From: 2-02-FULL-55-14 sp964473365
Lineage (GTDB): Bacteria > Bacteroidota > Ignavibacteria > UBA10030
Assembly: GCA_964473365.1 (NCBI GenBank)
Contig: CAYYOV010000012.1
Location: 21,479 to 85,478 of the forward strand
DNA: 64,000 bases
Direction: 5' to 3'
Below are positions 33,731 to 41,440 of the stretch, one piece after another. The first letter of the stretch is position 1, and each line of letters begins with the position of its first letter. The position numbers and the translations under genes were made by a program. The notes beneath the pieces were generated by a model, which was not told the origin of the DNA, ran no database searches, and saw only the letters and a program-made list of their open reading frames with translations.

Positions 33731-35158
33731 CTACGTTCGGGGCCTCTTGAGCTGGGCGTAGGCGGCTTTGAAGCGGGCTGATCCCTCGCGATGGTCGACG
33801 ACCGGCGCAGGATAGTCCGTACCGATCCTGCATCCTGCAGTTCTCTGGATGGCCGACGGCATGGTCCACGGGGCATGGATGAAGTCATCCGGCACGGATC
33901 GGAGTTCCGGTACAAACGCCCGGATGTACGCGCCGCTCGGGTCGTAGCGTTCGGCTTGCAGGGTCGGGTTGAAGATACGCAACGGTTTCGGGTCCACTCC
34001 CGTCGAGGCCGACCACTGCCATCCCCCCACGTTCGACGCCGTATCGATGTCGAGCAGATATCGCTCGAAGAATGCGGCTCCCTTCCTCCAGTCGTGCAGA
34101 AGATCCTTCGTCAGGAACGACGCCACGACCATCCGTACGCGGTTGTGCATCCAGCCGGTCGTTCGCAGTTCCCGGATGCCAGCGTCGACGAGCGGATACC
34201 CGGTCCTCCCTTCCGTCCAGGCACGCCACGTCTTCTCCGACCGACTCCACGGCATCCGGTCGAATTCACGACGATAGTTCTCCGTGACGAGGTCCGGAAA
34301 GTGGAACACGACTGCCTGGTAGAATTCGCGCCAGATCAATTCATCGACGTACTTTGCGATCGCAGCTCGAGTCTGTCCGTCAGCCGCGCGGTATGCTGAC
34401 GTGGCGTCTTCGAGCAACATCCGGGGGGAGATGCATCCGAAGCGCAAATACGAAGACATACGGCTCGTGCCGGACTTAGCAGGAAGATCGCGCCCCTGGT
34501 CGTAGCGACCTACGGCGTCAGCCAGAAAACTCTTCCACTGTCTCTCTGCCGCCGACGCACCGCCGATCAGCGTTCGGTGTGCGATCGTCACTTCCCGGCC
34601 CAGTTCGCGGGCACCCAGCACACCCGTCGACCTCCCGTCCGGCGTCGTGAATCGTTTCGGCAGACCGAACGGAGACGGGTGATCGAGCTTCTTCCATGCG
34701 TTTGCAAACGGCGTGAAGACGACATACGGCTTCCCCGCTGCCGTCAACACTTCTGTCGGCTCATGGATGACGTGGTCTTTGAACGTCTCCACCGGGATAC
34801 CCATGTCGCGGTACAACGCTTCAACGGCCTCGTCGCGTTGACGAGCGACCGGTTCATAGTCACGATTATAATAGAGCGCCGAGGGAGAGAATTCCCTTAT
34901 CAGCTCTCGGTGGACTGCGGGCCCGGATCCTCGTCGAAGGATGAGCCGTCCACCACGTTTTGCGATGGTTTGCTCGAGGTCGCGGAGCGCTTCCGCCTGA
35001 AAGTCGAACACCGCGCCGTCAGAAGAAAGACGGTCGATCACGTCGGTGTCGAAGATGAACACCGGAACTACGGGCGCACCCGTTCGCGAGGCGTGGAACA
35101 GCGCTGCATGGTCATCTACGCGGAGGTCACGCCGAAACCACACAATGATCGGTCTCAC
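33731..35158 (-). CDS. phr: Deoxyribodipyrimidine photolyase (class I CPD type)
   Basis: 475 residues. The N-terminal antenna domain begins MRPIIVWFRRDLRVDDH; the C-terminal FAD domain shows LIWREFYQ, TGYPLVDAGIRELRTTGWMHNR and the DIDTASNVGGWQWSASTG segment that contacts FAD and the lesion. The enzyme splits cyclobutane pyrimidine dimers using light, with FADH- and usually a methenyl-tetrahydrofolate antenna. The GTG start overlaps the stop of the desaturase-like gene by four bases. It is the last gene of an operon headed by a CarH-type B12 photoreceptor and also containing folE. Confidence 0.95.
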   Translation of the reverse strand: MRPIIVWFRRDLRVDDHAALFHASRTGAPVVPVFIFDTDVIDRLSSDGAVFDFQAEALRDLEQTIAKRGGRLILRRGSGPAVHRELIREFSPSALYYNRDYEPVARQRDEAVEALYRDMGIPVETFKDHVIHEPTEVLTAAGKPYVVFTPFANAWKKLDHPSPFGLPKRFTTPDGRSTGVLGARELGREVTIAHRTLIGGASAAERQWKSFLADAVGRYDQGRDLPAKSGTSRMSSYLRFGCISPRMLLEDATSAYRAADGQTRAAIAKYVDELIWREFYQAVVFHFPDLVTENYRREFDRMPWSRSEKTWRAWTEGRTGYPLVDAGIRELRTTGWMHNRVRMVVASFLTKDLLHDWRKGAAFFERYLLDIDTASNVGGWQWSASTGVDPKPLRIFNPTLQAERYDPSGAYIRAFVPELRSVPDDFIHAPWTMPSAIQRTAGCRIGTDYPAPVVDHREGSARFKAAYAQLKRPRT

Positions 35159-36708
35159 GCGCCCTCCAAATCATTCAGCCGAGTTCGAAGTGCGAGAGCA
35201 CCCAGAACAACGGCGGGGATCCCCTGCCCGGGGAACACCGTGTCGCCTATCGAGAAGAGTCCTTCGAATGGAGTGGCCGCCCGCGGATAGGCCCACGGAA
35301 AGAGTGCACGGTTCAACGGAAGACCGCCAACAGTCCCGTTCCACCGACCCGTATAGCGACGGAACGTCCGGGGGGTCCCGATGTCGTAGCGAATGGGTTC
35401 AACGCCGGCCAACTCGGGGACCGACTCACGGATGGACGCGAGCACCTCGGGACCGATCCGCGCCTTCCAGCCGTCGTAGGCCGCCGCGTCGGTCAACTCA
35501 GCGAACTGCTCCGGTCGGATATGCATGCTCACAGACAGCGTGCGCGTCCCTTTCGGCGACCGCTCGGTATCGAATTCGTGTGAGAACGAAAGGAACATCG
35601 AATCGGCGCCCACCGATATGATCGGCCGATCGGGCAGCACCTGGAGGTTGACGGGGAACTGCGGCGGCAGCGTGTCAGGGATAACGGCGGTCAACGTCAC
35701 GGCGCTCCACAGCTGAGTGCCAGACCGGTTGATGCGGTCCACGGCCGACCGATAGTGCGACGCGACGGCGCCTTCCGTCAGGTCGGGAAGGTTGAAGATG
35801 GGGAGCGTCGTGACCACGCGGTCGGCTGTCACCGTCGCTCCACGCTTCGTCGTCACAGCCCACCGGGTCCCGTCCTGACGGATCGACGTGACGCGGTGGA
35901 GATAGGCGACCTCGGCCCCGAACGCGAGGGCCCGCGACTCGAGGAAACGCGCCAACGTGATCAGCCCACCCCGTACGGAATGCACCTCCGCATTCGGGTA
36001 GGAAAGACCGAGCGACCCCGACAACATCCGCGCCTCGTCGGCCCTCACCTGGTTCGTGATAAGAAGTTGCGCGTCGATGAAGCGGCGGAACGGACCGCCG
36101 TCGAGACCGTGGCGCTGCAATCGCGAAGCGACCGAACGGAACATCCAGGGAAGCGAGCGCACCAGATCGGCATTGAGCCCGGGCAGATCGGCGGCCAGGT
36201 CGCGGAGCGAGGTCGGCGGAAGATACGGGGTCTTCGGGAGAGCGTGATACACGCCGTCGGAGATCGAAAAGACCTCGTCCCAGAAGCGGCGTTGGTCTTG
36301 CTGGAAGAACGAGGCGAGCCGGTCGTACCACAGCCGGCGGTCGTTCGTCAGATCGAGCCGTCTCCGTCCGATGACGGCAGATAGTGAGGGCTCACAGCGC
36401 AGCAGGCCGTCGAACGAGCCCACCTCGTCGAAGAGCATTCGCAACGGCTGACCTTCGTCGGTCCCGCACACTGTCGTTGCGCCGACGTCGAACCAGACGC
36501 CCCGGTCATGGTACGAGCTGGCACAGCCGCCTGGGTAGTGGATCGCCTCGAGGATGGCCACCCGCCGGCCGTCCTTGGCGAGGAGCGCTCCGAGCGCCAG
36601 TCCGGCCATGCCTGCGCCGACGATGACGACGTCATAGTGGCCGCGCGACAGGCTGACCGCCGGACGTTCACCGGGTGCCGGCGACGGATCGTTCGTGGAC
36701 GCGGCCAT
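35155..36708 (-). CDS. Carotenoid desaturase/isomerase-like FAD-dependent oxidoreductase
   Basis: 517 residues. A Rossmann FAD site, DVVIVGAGMAGLALGALLAK (26-45) with PGGCAS further on, and a C-terminal SIGDTVFPGQGIPAVVLGA motif place it in the CrtI/CrtH/CrtO and RetSat-like family, which desaturates or isomerises carotenoids. The substrate cannot be named; no phytoene synthase or other crt gene lies in the window. A family member inside a CarH operon fits light-induced photoprotection. It starts 14 bp after folE and overlaps phr by four bases. The first 22 residues are poorly conserved in type and the true start might be slightly later. Confidence 0.82.
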   Translation of the reverse strand: MAASTNDPSPAPGERPAVSLSRGHYDVVIVGAGMAGLALGALLAKDGRRVAILEAIHYPGGCASSYHDRGVWFDVGATTVCGTDEGQPLRMLFDEVGSFDGLLRCEPSLSAVIGRRRLDLTNDRRLWYDRLASFFQQDQRRFWDEVFSISDGVYHALPKTPYLPPTSLRDLAADLPGLNADLVRSLPWMFRSVASRLQRHGLDGGPFRRFIDAQLLITNQVRADEARMLSGSLGLSYPNAEVHSVRGGLITLARFLESRALAFGAEVAYLHRVTSIRQDGTRWAVTTKRGATVTADRVVTTLPIFNLPDLTEGAVASHYRSAVDRINRSGTQLWSAVTLTAVIPDTLPPQFPVNLQVLPDRPIISVGADSMFLSFSHEFDTERSPKGTRTLSVSMHIRPEQFAELTDAAAYDGWKARIGPEVLASIRESVPELAGVEPIRYDIGTPRTFRRYTGRWNGTVGGLPLNRALFPWAYPRAATPFEGLFSIGDTVFPGQGIPAVVLGALALRTRLNDLEGA

Positions 36709-36722
36709 GGATGGCTTTCGGA

Positions 36723-37373
36723 TCAGCGCGATTCCGCGCTTCGGATGCCGGCGAGGAATTGCTGACGGAGCCGCTCGTCGGTCTCAAACACGCCCGTAAC
36801 GAGCGACGTGGCGGTTGTCGAGCCCTGTTTCTCCACGCCCCGCATCATCATACACATGTGCGACGCTTCGATCCAGACGGCCACACCTTTCGGATGGAGC
36901 GCTTCCGTGATGGCGTCGACCACTTCTTTGGTCATACGCTCCTGGACCTGGAGCCGACGGGCGATCGCGTCCAGCATGCGCGGAACCTTGCTCAAGCCGA
37001 CGATCCGTCCATTCGGCACGTATGCGACGTGCGCGCGGCCGAAGAACGGCAGGAGGTGGTGTTCGCACAGCGAATAGAATTCCACGTCGCGCACGAGCAC
37101 GATGCTCGAGTATTCTTCTTCAAACACCGCCGAACGCAGGATCTCGACCGGATCCTGTTCGTAGCCGCTCGTTAGAAAATTCCAGGCCTTCGCGGCCCGC
37201 TGCGGCGTCTTGAGGAGACCGTCGCGTGCGACATCCTCTCCTGAGGCCTCGATGAGTCCCCGATACAGCATCGGAAGCGACCCCATCGCCGGTTCGTCGT
37301 GCCGGTGTGGCGCGGGCGCATGATGGCGCGATGGAACGGGAAGGTCGGTGATGGTGGCGATCGATGGTGTCAT
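36723..37373 (-). CDS. folE: GTP cyclohydrolase I
   Basis: 216 residues. It converts GTP to dihydroneopterin triphosphate, the first step of folate synthesis. The zinc/active-site segment SLCEHHLLPFFGRAHVAY (101-118; Cys103, His106), IVGLSKVPRM and the later ASHMCMMMRGV are diagnostic. The first 30 residues are a His/Pro-rich extension. It lies within the light-responsive operon, where extra folate could supply the photolyase antenna; such folE-phr pairing also occurs in LitR/CarH regulons of other bacteria. Confidence 0.95.
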   Translation of the reverse strand: MTPSIATITDLPVPSRHHAPAPHRHDEPAMGSLPMLYRGLIEASGEDVARDGLLKTPQRAAKAWNFLTSGYEQDPVEILRSAVFEEEYSSIVLVRDVEFYSLCEHHLLPFFGRAHVAYVPNGRIVGLSKVPRMLDAIARRLQVQERMTKEVVDAITEALHPKGVAVWIEASHMCMMMRGVEKQGSTTATSLVTGVFETDERLRQQFLAGIRSAESR

Positions 37374-37406
37374 GCGAAGATCCTTTCAACAATACGTGGC
37401 GCGCAC

Positions 37407-38258
37407 TCACGCGGCCTGTGGACGAAATCGGGTCGCCGCCGTGTTCCGGCGTCCGCCGCTGAGAAACAAGATGGGACCAAACGTGAGCCACCGCCGTCGT
37501 TCAAAGACGGCGTCGAACCGGGCGATCGCCTCCTCGGCGGTCTCGATGCTGAGACCGAGGCGAGGGGCAAGCATGCGCTGAAGCCAGCCCTTCCAACCCG
37601 TTGCCTGGGTCTGAAGCATCACGGAGACGGCTCCGCCGGGTGACAGAACGCGCGCCCATTCCTGGAGCACACGGTCCGCGTTCGTGAATTCATTCAGACT
37701 GCCCCCGCAAAGGATCCCATCGACCGACCCCGGTCGCAGCGGAAGCTGTTCGGAGGCCGCGTGGATGAAGAACATTCTGTCCCCGATCCCATCGCGGCGG
37801 GCCAGGTTCAGGGCCTGCCGGAGCATGGGAAGCGAGAGGTCATTTGCGATCACGACGAACTCGGCGTCCGTGGTCGAGAGCCGTCGTGCCAGCGCTCGAC
37901 CGAGGTGGCCGGTCGCCGTAGCGTTGTCGAGGTAGACTCGGCGCCTTCCGACCGGCAATTCACCGAAGTGCAGGTGCCACTCGCGATCGGGAGGGAACGG
38001 CTCGCCTGTCAGGAGCGTCAGCGAACGTCGACGCCACGCGTCATAGGTACGAGCCGTCCAGGTTCGCTGGCCCATGCGCTGCGCGGGGCTCATGTCCGCC
38101 AGCACTGGCCCCGCGGCAAGCAGGATGCCGTCTTCATCGAAGGGCATTTGATGTTTGCACGCACGGCATCGCAGAGCGACTGTCTCGTCGAGGAACGTCC
38201 CATCGCATGACGGACACGTAAGTCGTTCGATCGCCAACATCCGGGCTGACTTAGCCAC
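37407..38258 (-). CDS. SAM-dependent methyltransferase with an N-terminal zinc finger
   Basis: 283 residues. Two CxxC pairs (CPSC at 15-18 and CRAC near 31-34) form a zinc ribbon ahead of a class I methyltransferase fold; the acidic and LPLRPGSVDGILCGGSLNEF region matches motifs post-I to III of the UbiE/Methyltransf_11 type, and RVLSPGGAVSVML is motif IV-V. The glycine-rich motif I is weak (VYLDNATATGHLGRAL). Methyltransferases of this type recur in CarH/LitR light operons; the substrate is unknown. The GTG start has a GGAG site 7 bases upstream and overlaps the regulator gene by 8 bp; ATG 38240 is an alternative. Confidence 0.75.
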   Translation of the reverse strand: MAKSARMLAIERLTCPSCDGTFLDETVALRCRACKHQMPFDEDGILLAAGPVLADMSPAQRMGQRTWTARTYDAWRRRSLTLLTGEPFPPDREWHLHFGELPVGRRRVYLDNATATGHLGRALARRLSTTDAEFVVIANDLSLPMLRQALNLARRDGIGDRMFFIHAASEQLPLRPGSVDGILCGGSLNEFTNADRVLQEWARVLSPGGAVSVMLQTQATGWKGWLQRMLAPRLGLSIETAEEAIARFDAVFERRRWLTFGPILFLSGGRRNTAATRFRPQAA

Positions 38259-39138
38259 GTGCCATCTCCAACAGGCGCGGATCGCCGATCCGGGCGTAAT
38301 CGTGGATCGACTCCGACAGGAAATCCGCTTTCAACACGCCGGTGAACCGACGCACAAGGTCCGGACCGCCGACCGCAAGCCGCCCGCCGATCTTGCGCAG
38401 GGCGGGTACGACCTCATGGTTGATGTCGTGGATGAACTGCTTCTCATCTTCGATGACGATCGCGGTCATGACGACCAGGTCCGGCCGGTTGCGGTTGATG
38501 GAGAAGACCAGAGAATCGGTCGGGGTCTGCGGTCCGAGGAACAGCGTTCGCCATCCCTCCGTCGTGAGATATTGGTTGACGCAGCGCAGCGAGAGGTCGT
38601 GCTGTTCGCGCTCATGGCACGCCAGCAGCGCGGTCTTGCCGTTCGCTGGCTTGTGGTAGAGCTCCGATTGCAGGCGAGCGAGTGCCTCACGGACCGATTG
38701 AGACGAGAGGTGTTCGATATCGACCGTCGTCTCCCCTCGCGCCCACGACGCACCGATCTCCGCCAACGGAGGGAAGACCAGTTCATGATAGACGGCCAGG
38801 AGGTCTGATTTCGCGGCCACGCCAAGACGCAGGAGCCGCAGGACTTCGGAGGTGTTGCCGGACATCATCGCCCGACTGAATTCAGGCACAAGCGATTGAA
38901 TATTGCCTGCCACCACCTGCGCGCGGAGCTCACGATCGAGCAACAACTCCTGCTCGATCGTCGGTACCGACATGCGATTCTCATGAACGAACTTCAGGAC
39001 GGAGCGGATGGGGAAACGACGGTGTCCACCCTTGGTCTTGATGCACTCGAGATAGCCGCTGTCCGCCCAGCGCTTAATGGTCGATTCATTGACCTCGAGC
39101 ATCTGAGCAAGTTCGATTGTGGAGTATGTACTTTTCAT
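38251..39138 (-). CDS. CarH-type MerR-family regulator with B12-binding photosensory domain
   Basis: 295 residues: MerR-type winged HTH (TIELAQMLEVNESTIKRW, then GGHRRF), a helical B12-capping domain and a cobalamin-binding Rossmann domain. The W-x9-EH signature of CarH photoreceptors is present (Trp132, Glu142, His143), and His180 in EREQHDLSL is at the lower-ligand position. Ala133 takes the place of the His that becomes the upper ligand after light in Thermus thermophilus CarH. In CarH the AdoB12-bound tetramer represses in the dark and falls apart in light. This gene heads the photolyase operon. ATG 39138 is used because upstream codons lie in a repeat array. Confidence 0.88.
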   Translation of the reverse strand: MKSTYSTIELAQMLEVNESTIKRWADSGYLECIKTKGGHRRFPIRSVLKFVHENRMSVPTIEQELLLDRELRAQVVAGNIQSLVPEFSRAMMSGNTSEVLRLLRLGVAAKSDLLAVYHELVFPPLAEIGASWARGETTVDIEHLSSQSVREALARLQSELYHKPANGKTALLACHEREQHDLSLRCVNQYLTTEGWRTLFLGPQTPTDSLVFSINRNRPDLVVMTAIVIEDEKQFIHDINHEVVPALRKIGGRLAVGGPDLVRRFTGVLKADFLSESIHDYARIGDPRLLEMARG

Positions 39139-39150
39139 GGCTGCCCGCTT

Positions 39151-39186
39151 CGTTGCGCGTTTTGCACGATTTGCACGTTCTGTAAA
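39151..39186 (-). promoter_or_regulatory. Candidate operator of the CarH-type regulator: tandem 9-bp repeats
   Basis: On the plus strand three consecutive 9-mers read CGTTGCGCG, TTTTGCACG and ATTTGCACG (39151-39177), followed by a weak fourth TTCTGTAAA to 39186. They stand 12-48 bp upstream of the regulator's start codon. Tandem direct repeats over the promoter are how CarH binds as a tetramer in known cases (11-bp units there), so autoregulation is plausible. Confidence 0.45.
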
Positions 39187-39223
39187 CCCGCATCTTCCCG
39201 ATCCAGTTCCCGCCAGAACGTCG

Positions 39224-39251
39224 AAGGCCCGGGACATACTCCCCGGGCCTT
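39224..39251. terminator. Strong hairpin between folD and the CarH operon
   Basis: A perfect 10-bp GC-rich stem (AAGGCCCGGG at 39224-39233, CCCGGGCCTT at 39242-39251) with an 8-base loop lies 33 bp after the folD stop. No T run follows it on the minus strand, so it may be a weak terminator or an attenuator ahead of the regulator gene. Confidence 0.5.
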
Positions 39252-39283
39252 GGAAACCTCAAAAAACGACGATTTTCTTCTTT

Positions 39284-40165
39284 CTAGGCCATCTGTTGCC
39301 GGCAGGCTGTGAGCGTATTCTTGAGCAACATTGCTATCGTCATCGGACCAACCCCCCCAGGGACCGGGGTAATGGCCGATGCCACATTGGAGGCGGATGC
39401 GAAATGGACGTCCCCGACGATACGGTATCCGGACTTCTGGGCCGGATCATCGACACGATTGATCCCCACGTCGATCACAACGACGCCGGGCTTCAGTTGT
39501 TCACCCCGAACCACTTCCGGCCTGCCGATGGCCGCGATGAGCACGTCCGCCGAGCCGAGGTACGGCCGGAGGTCCTTCGCTCCGGTATGGGCAATCGTCA
39601 CGACGGCATTCGCTCCCGGCTGCTTCTGCATGAGGATGTTCGCGATGGGCTTTCCGACGATGTTGCTGCGTCCGACCACGACCACGTGCTTGCCCGACAC
39701 GTCGATCCCGGAACGAATGAGCATCTCCTGGATCCCGGCAGGCGTGCACGGCCGGAGGGTCGCCTGACCGATCACTAGCTTTCCGACATTGACCGGGTGA
39801 AATCCGTCCACGTCCTTTCCCGGGTCAATGGCTTCAATGACACGCGATTCGTGGATGTGCGGCGGGAGCGGGAGCTGGACGAGGATGCCGTGGATCGAAG
39901 GATCAGCGTTGAGCGCGCCGATGCGCTTGAGCAGGTCGGCCTCGGTCGTGGCGGCCGGCAGACGGTCGGTGACCGAATGGAAGCCGACCTCTTCGCAGGC
40001 CTTTCCCTTCATTCGAACGTAGACGTCCGATGCAGGGTTGTCGCCGACGAGAATGAACGCCAGACCCGGCACGATCCCGCGTTCGTGTTTCAACGCCGCC
40101 ACGTCGTTCCGCACTTCTGCGCGGATGTCCGCGGCGATCTTCTTGCCGTCAATGATCATTGCCAT
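39284..40165 (-). CDS. folD: Bifunctional methylenetetrahydrofolate dehydrogenase/methenyl-THF cyclohydrolase
   Basis: 293 residues. It interconverts 5,10-methylene-, 5,10-methenyl- and 10-formyl-tetrahydrofolate. The catalytic YVRMKGKACEEVGF segment, GILVQLPLPPHI, the NADP-site VVGRSNIVGKPIA and GGVGPMTIAMLL are all present. It is a housekeeping gene, but its product methenyl-THF is also the antenna pigment of many CPD photolyases, and the light operon follows 145 bp downstream behind a hairpin. Confidence 0.96.
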   Translation of the reverse strand: MAMIIDGKKIAADIRAEVRNDVAALKHERGIVPGLAFILVGDNPASDVYVRMKGKACEEVGFHSVTDRLPAATTEADLLKRIGALNADPSIHGILVQLPLPPHIHESRVIEAIDPGKDVDGFHPVNVGKLVIGQATLRPCTPAGIQEMLIRSGIDVSGKHVVVVGRSNIVGKPIANILMQKQPGANAVVTIAHTGAKDLRPYLGSADVLIAAIGRPEVVRGEQLKPGVVVIDVGINRVDDPAQKSGYRIVGDVHFASASNVASAITPVPGGVGPMTIAMLLKNTLTACRQQMA

Positions 40166-40199
40166 GAATAATCAAATTCGAAATGCGAAGGGACAAATA

Positions 40200-40254
40200 C
40201 GAAACACATTCCAAGCTAATGGATGAAGCGCCAGATAGGTCCGGAGCCCACGCA
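40200..40254 (+). repeat. 55-bp duplicated contig end, left copy
   Basis: Identical base for base to 40355-40409 and immediately followed by the run of N. Most simply it is the overlap of two contigs placed side by side rather than a biological duplication. Confidence 0.9.
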
Positions 40255-40354
40255 NNNNNNNNNNNNNNNNNNNNNNNNNNNNNNNNNNNNNNNNNNNNNN
40301 NNNNNNNNNNNNNNNNNNNNNNNNNNNNNNNNNNNNNNNNNNNNNNNNNNNNNN
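40255..40354. other. Assembly gap, 100 N
   Basis: Exactly 100 unknown bases, the conventional scaffolder filler. Because the flanks are the same 55 bp, the real gap may be zero or may be a local tandem repeat that the assembler could not resolve. Confidence 0.98.
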
Positions 40355-40409
40355 CGAAACACATTCCAAGCTAATGGATGAAGCGCCAGATAGGTCCGGA
40401 GCCCACGCA
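40355..40409 (+). repeat. 55-bp duplicated contig end, right copy
   Basis: Exact copy of 40200-40254, on the other side of the N run. Confidence 0.9.
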
Positions 40410-40472
40410 CGAAATACGTGAAGGTGTGGCACGTGTAGGATGCTGAAGAACCTTGGTGAGACTAGAAGCGTA

Positions 40473-40508
40473 ACCGCCAGGGACGCCAAGTTCGCCAAGA
40501 GCGCCAAG
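40473..40508. repeat. Four tandem 9-bp units around CGCCAAG
   Basis: The units read ACCGCCAGG, GACGCCAAG, TTCGCCAAG and AGCGCCAAG. Similar CGCCAAG arrays are common between genes in many bacteria and probably arise by slippage; no function is evident. They lie 34 bp downstream of the ymdB stop. Confidence 0.7.
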
Positions 40509-40542
40509 GCAGGCGGGGCGGCAAGCGATCTTCCGCAACCTG

Positions 40543-41337
40543 CTAGAACGCCGGGAAGATGATCTGTTCGATCTTGACAGCTTTGCCCGTGTCCGGGTCG
40601 AGTTGCATCGCCACCGCACACAGGCGGACGTCGTGCTCCGCGAGTTCGAATTTGTGCGGGGTCTGGTGGATGAATCGCCGGATGGCGATCTCTTTCTTCA
40701 TGCCGATCACGGAGTCGTACGGACCCGTCATCCCAACGTCGGTGATGTAGGCCGTTCCGCCCGGCAAGATGCGCGCGTCCGCCGTCGGAATGTGCGTGTG
40801 CGTGCCGACGACCGCGCTGACGCGTCCGTCGAGATACCATGCCAGCGCCATCTTTTCCGCCGTCGCCTCGGCATGAAAATCGACCAGGACCATCTTCGTC
40901 TCGTTGTTCAACTTGCTCAGGGCCCAGTCGGCCGACTTGAACGGGTCATCAAGCGTCTGCATGTACGTGCGACCCTGCAGGTTCAGCACGCCGAGGCGCC
41001 CCTTCTCCTTCAGATCGATCACGCAGAAGCCGTACCCGGGATTGTCCTTGGGATAGTTGAGGGGACGGAGCAGCGTCCGGTGTTCGCTCAGGAGTCCCTT
41101 CACCTTCCAGTTGTCCCAGATATGGTTGCCCGTCGTGATGGCATGCACGCCCAGGTCCTGGAACTCTTTGAGCTGTTCAGCAGTGATACTCTTCCCCTGG
41201 TCGGTATTCTCGCCATTAACGACCACGCAGTCGATCTCGTACTTCTGGACGTAGTTCTTCAAAAGCGTGCGGAGCAGATTCAGGCCGGGGCGGCCGTTCA
41301 CATCTCCGACAAACAGGACATTCAGGGTTCGTGGCAC
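40543..41337 (-). CDS. ymdB: YmdB-family metallophosphoesterase
   Basis: 264 residues of the TIGR00282 family. Metal ligands are visible in FVGDVNGRPG, VVNGENTDQGKSIT, TTGNHIWDN, VDFHAEATAEK and VGTHTHIPTAD. Members are di-iron phosphodiesterases acting on 2',3'-cyclic nucleotides and affecting stress or biofilm choices in Bacillus. The start is GTG 41337. An AT-rich TATATTATA stretch at about 41360-41370 upstream may hold its -10 element. Length and motifs are normal. Confidence 0.92.
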   Translation of the reverse strand: MPRTLNVLFVGDVNGRPGLNLLRTLLKNYVQKYEIDCVVVNGENTDQGKSITAEQLKEFQDLGVHAITTGNHIWDNWKVKGLLSEHRTLLRPLNYPKDNPGYGFCVIDLKEKGRLGVLNLQGRTYMQTLDDPFKSADWALSKLNNETKMVLVDFHAEATAEKMALAWYLDGRVSAVVGTHTHIPTADARILPGGTAYITDVGMTGPYDSVIGMKKEIAIRRFIHQTPHKFELAEHDVRLCAVAMQLDPDTGKAVKIEQIIFPAF

Positions 41338-41440
41338 GGGGTCTCAGAGGATGGACGACTATATAATATACCACGAAATGTGGTGGAGATGAACGTGACC
41401 CTTGTGCCGGCGTCGAGCACGCACGAGGAAGATCTGCGCG

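Larger units (their letters stand above)
40166..40542. other. Non-coding gap containing an assembly break
   Basis: 377 bp between ymdB and folD hold no gene. The stretch contains 100 N, two identical 55-bp flanks and a short 9-bp tandem repeat. The upstream region of folD (40166-40199) is AT-richer and probably has its promoter, but no clear consensus was found. Confidence 0.8.

Noticed and set aside
34864..34880. TATAATA-like sequence as a promoter.
   Set aside because: It lies inside phr and encodes the YYNRDYE stretch of the protein.
40473..40508. CGCCAAG array as a CRISPR-like or operator array.
   Set aside because: Units are 9 bp without spacers, of a type common between genes in many bacteria.
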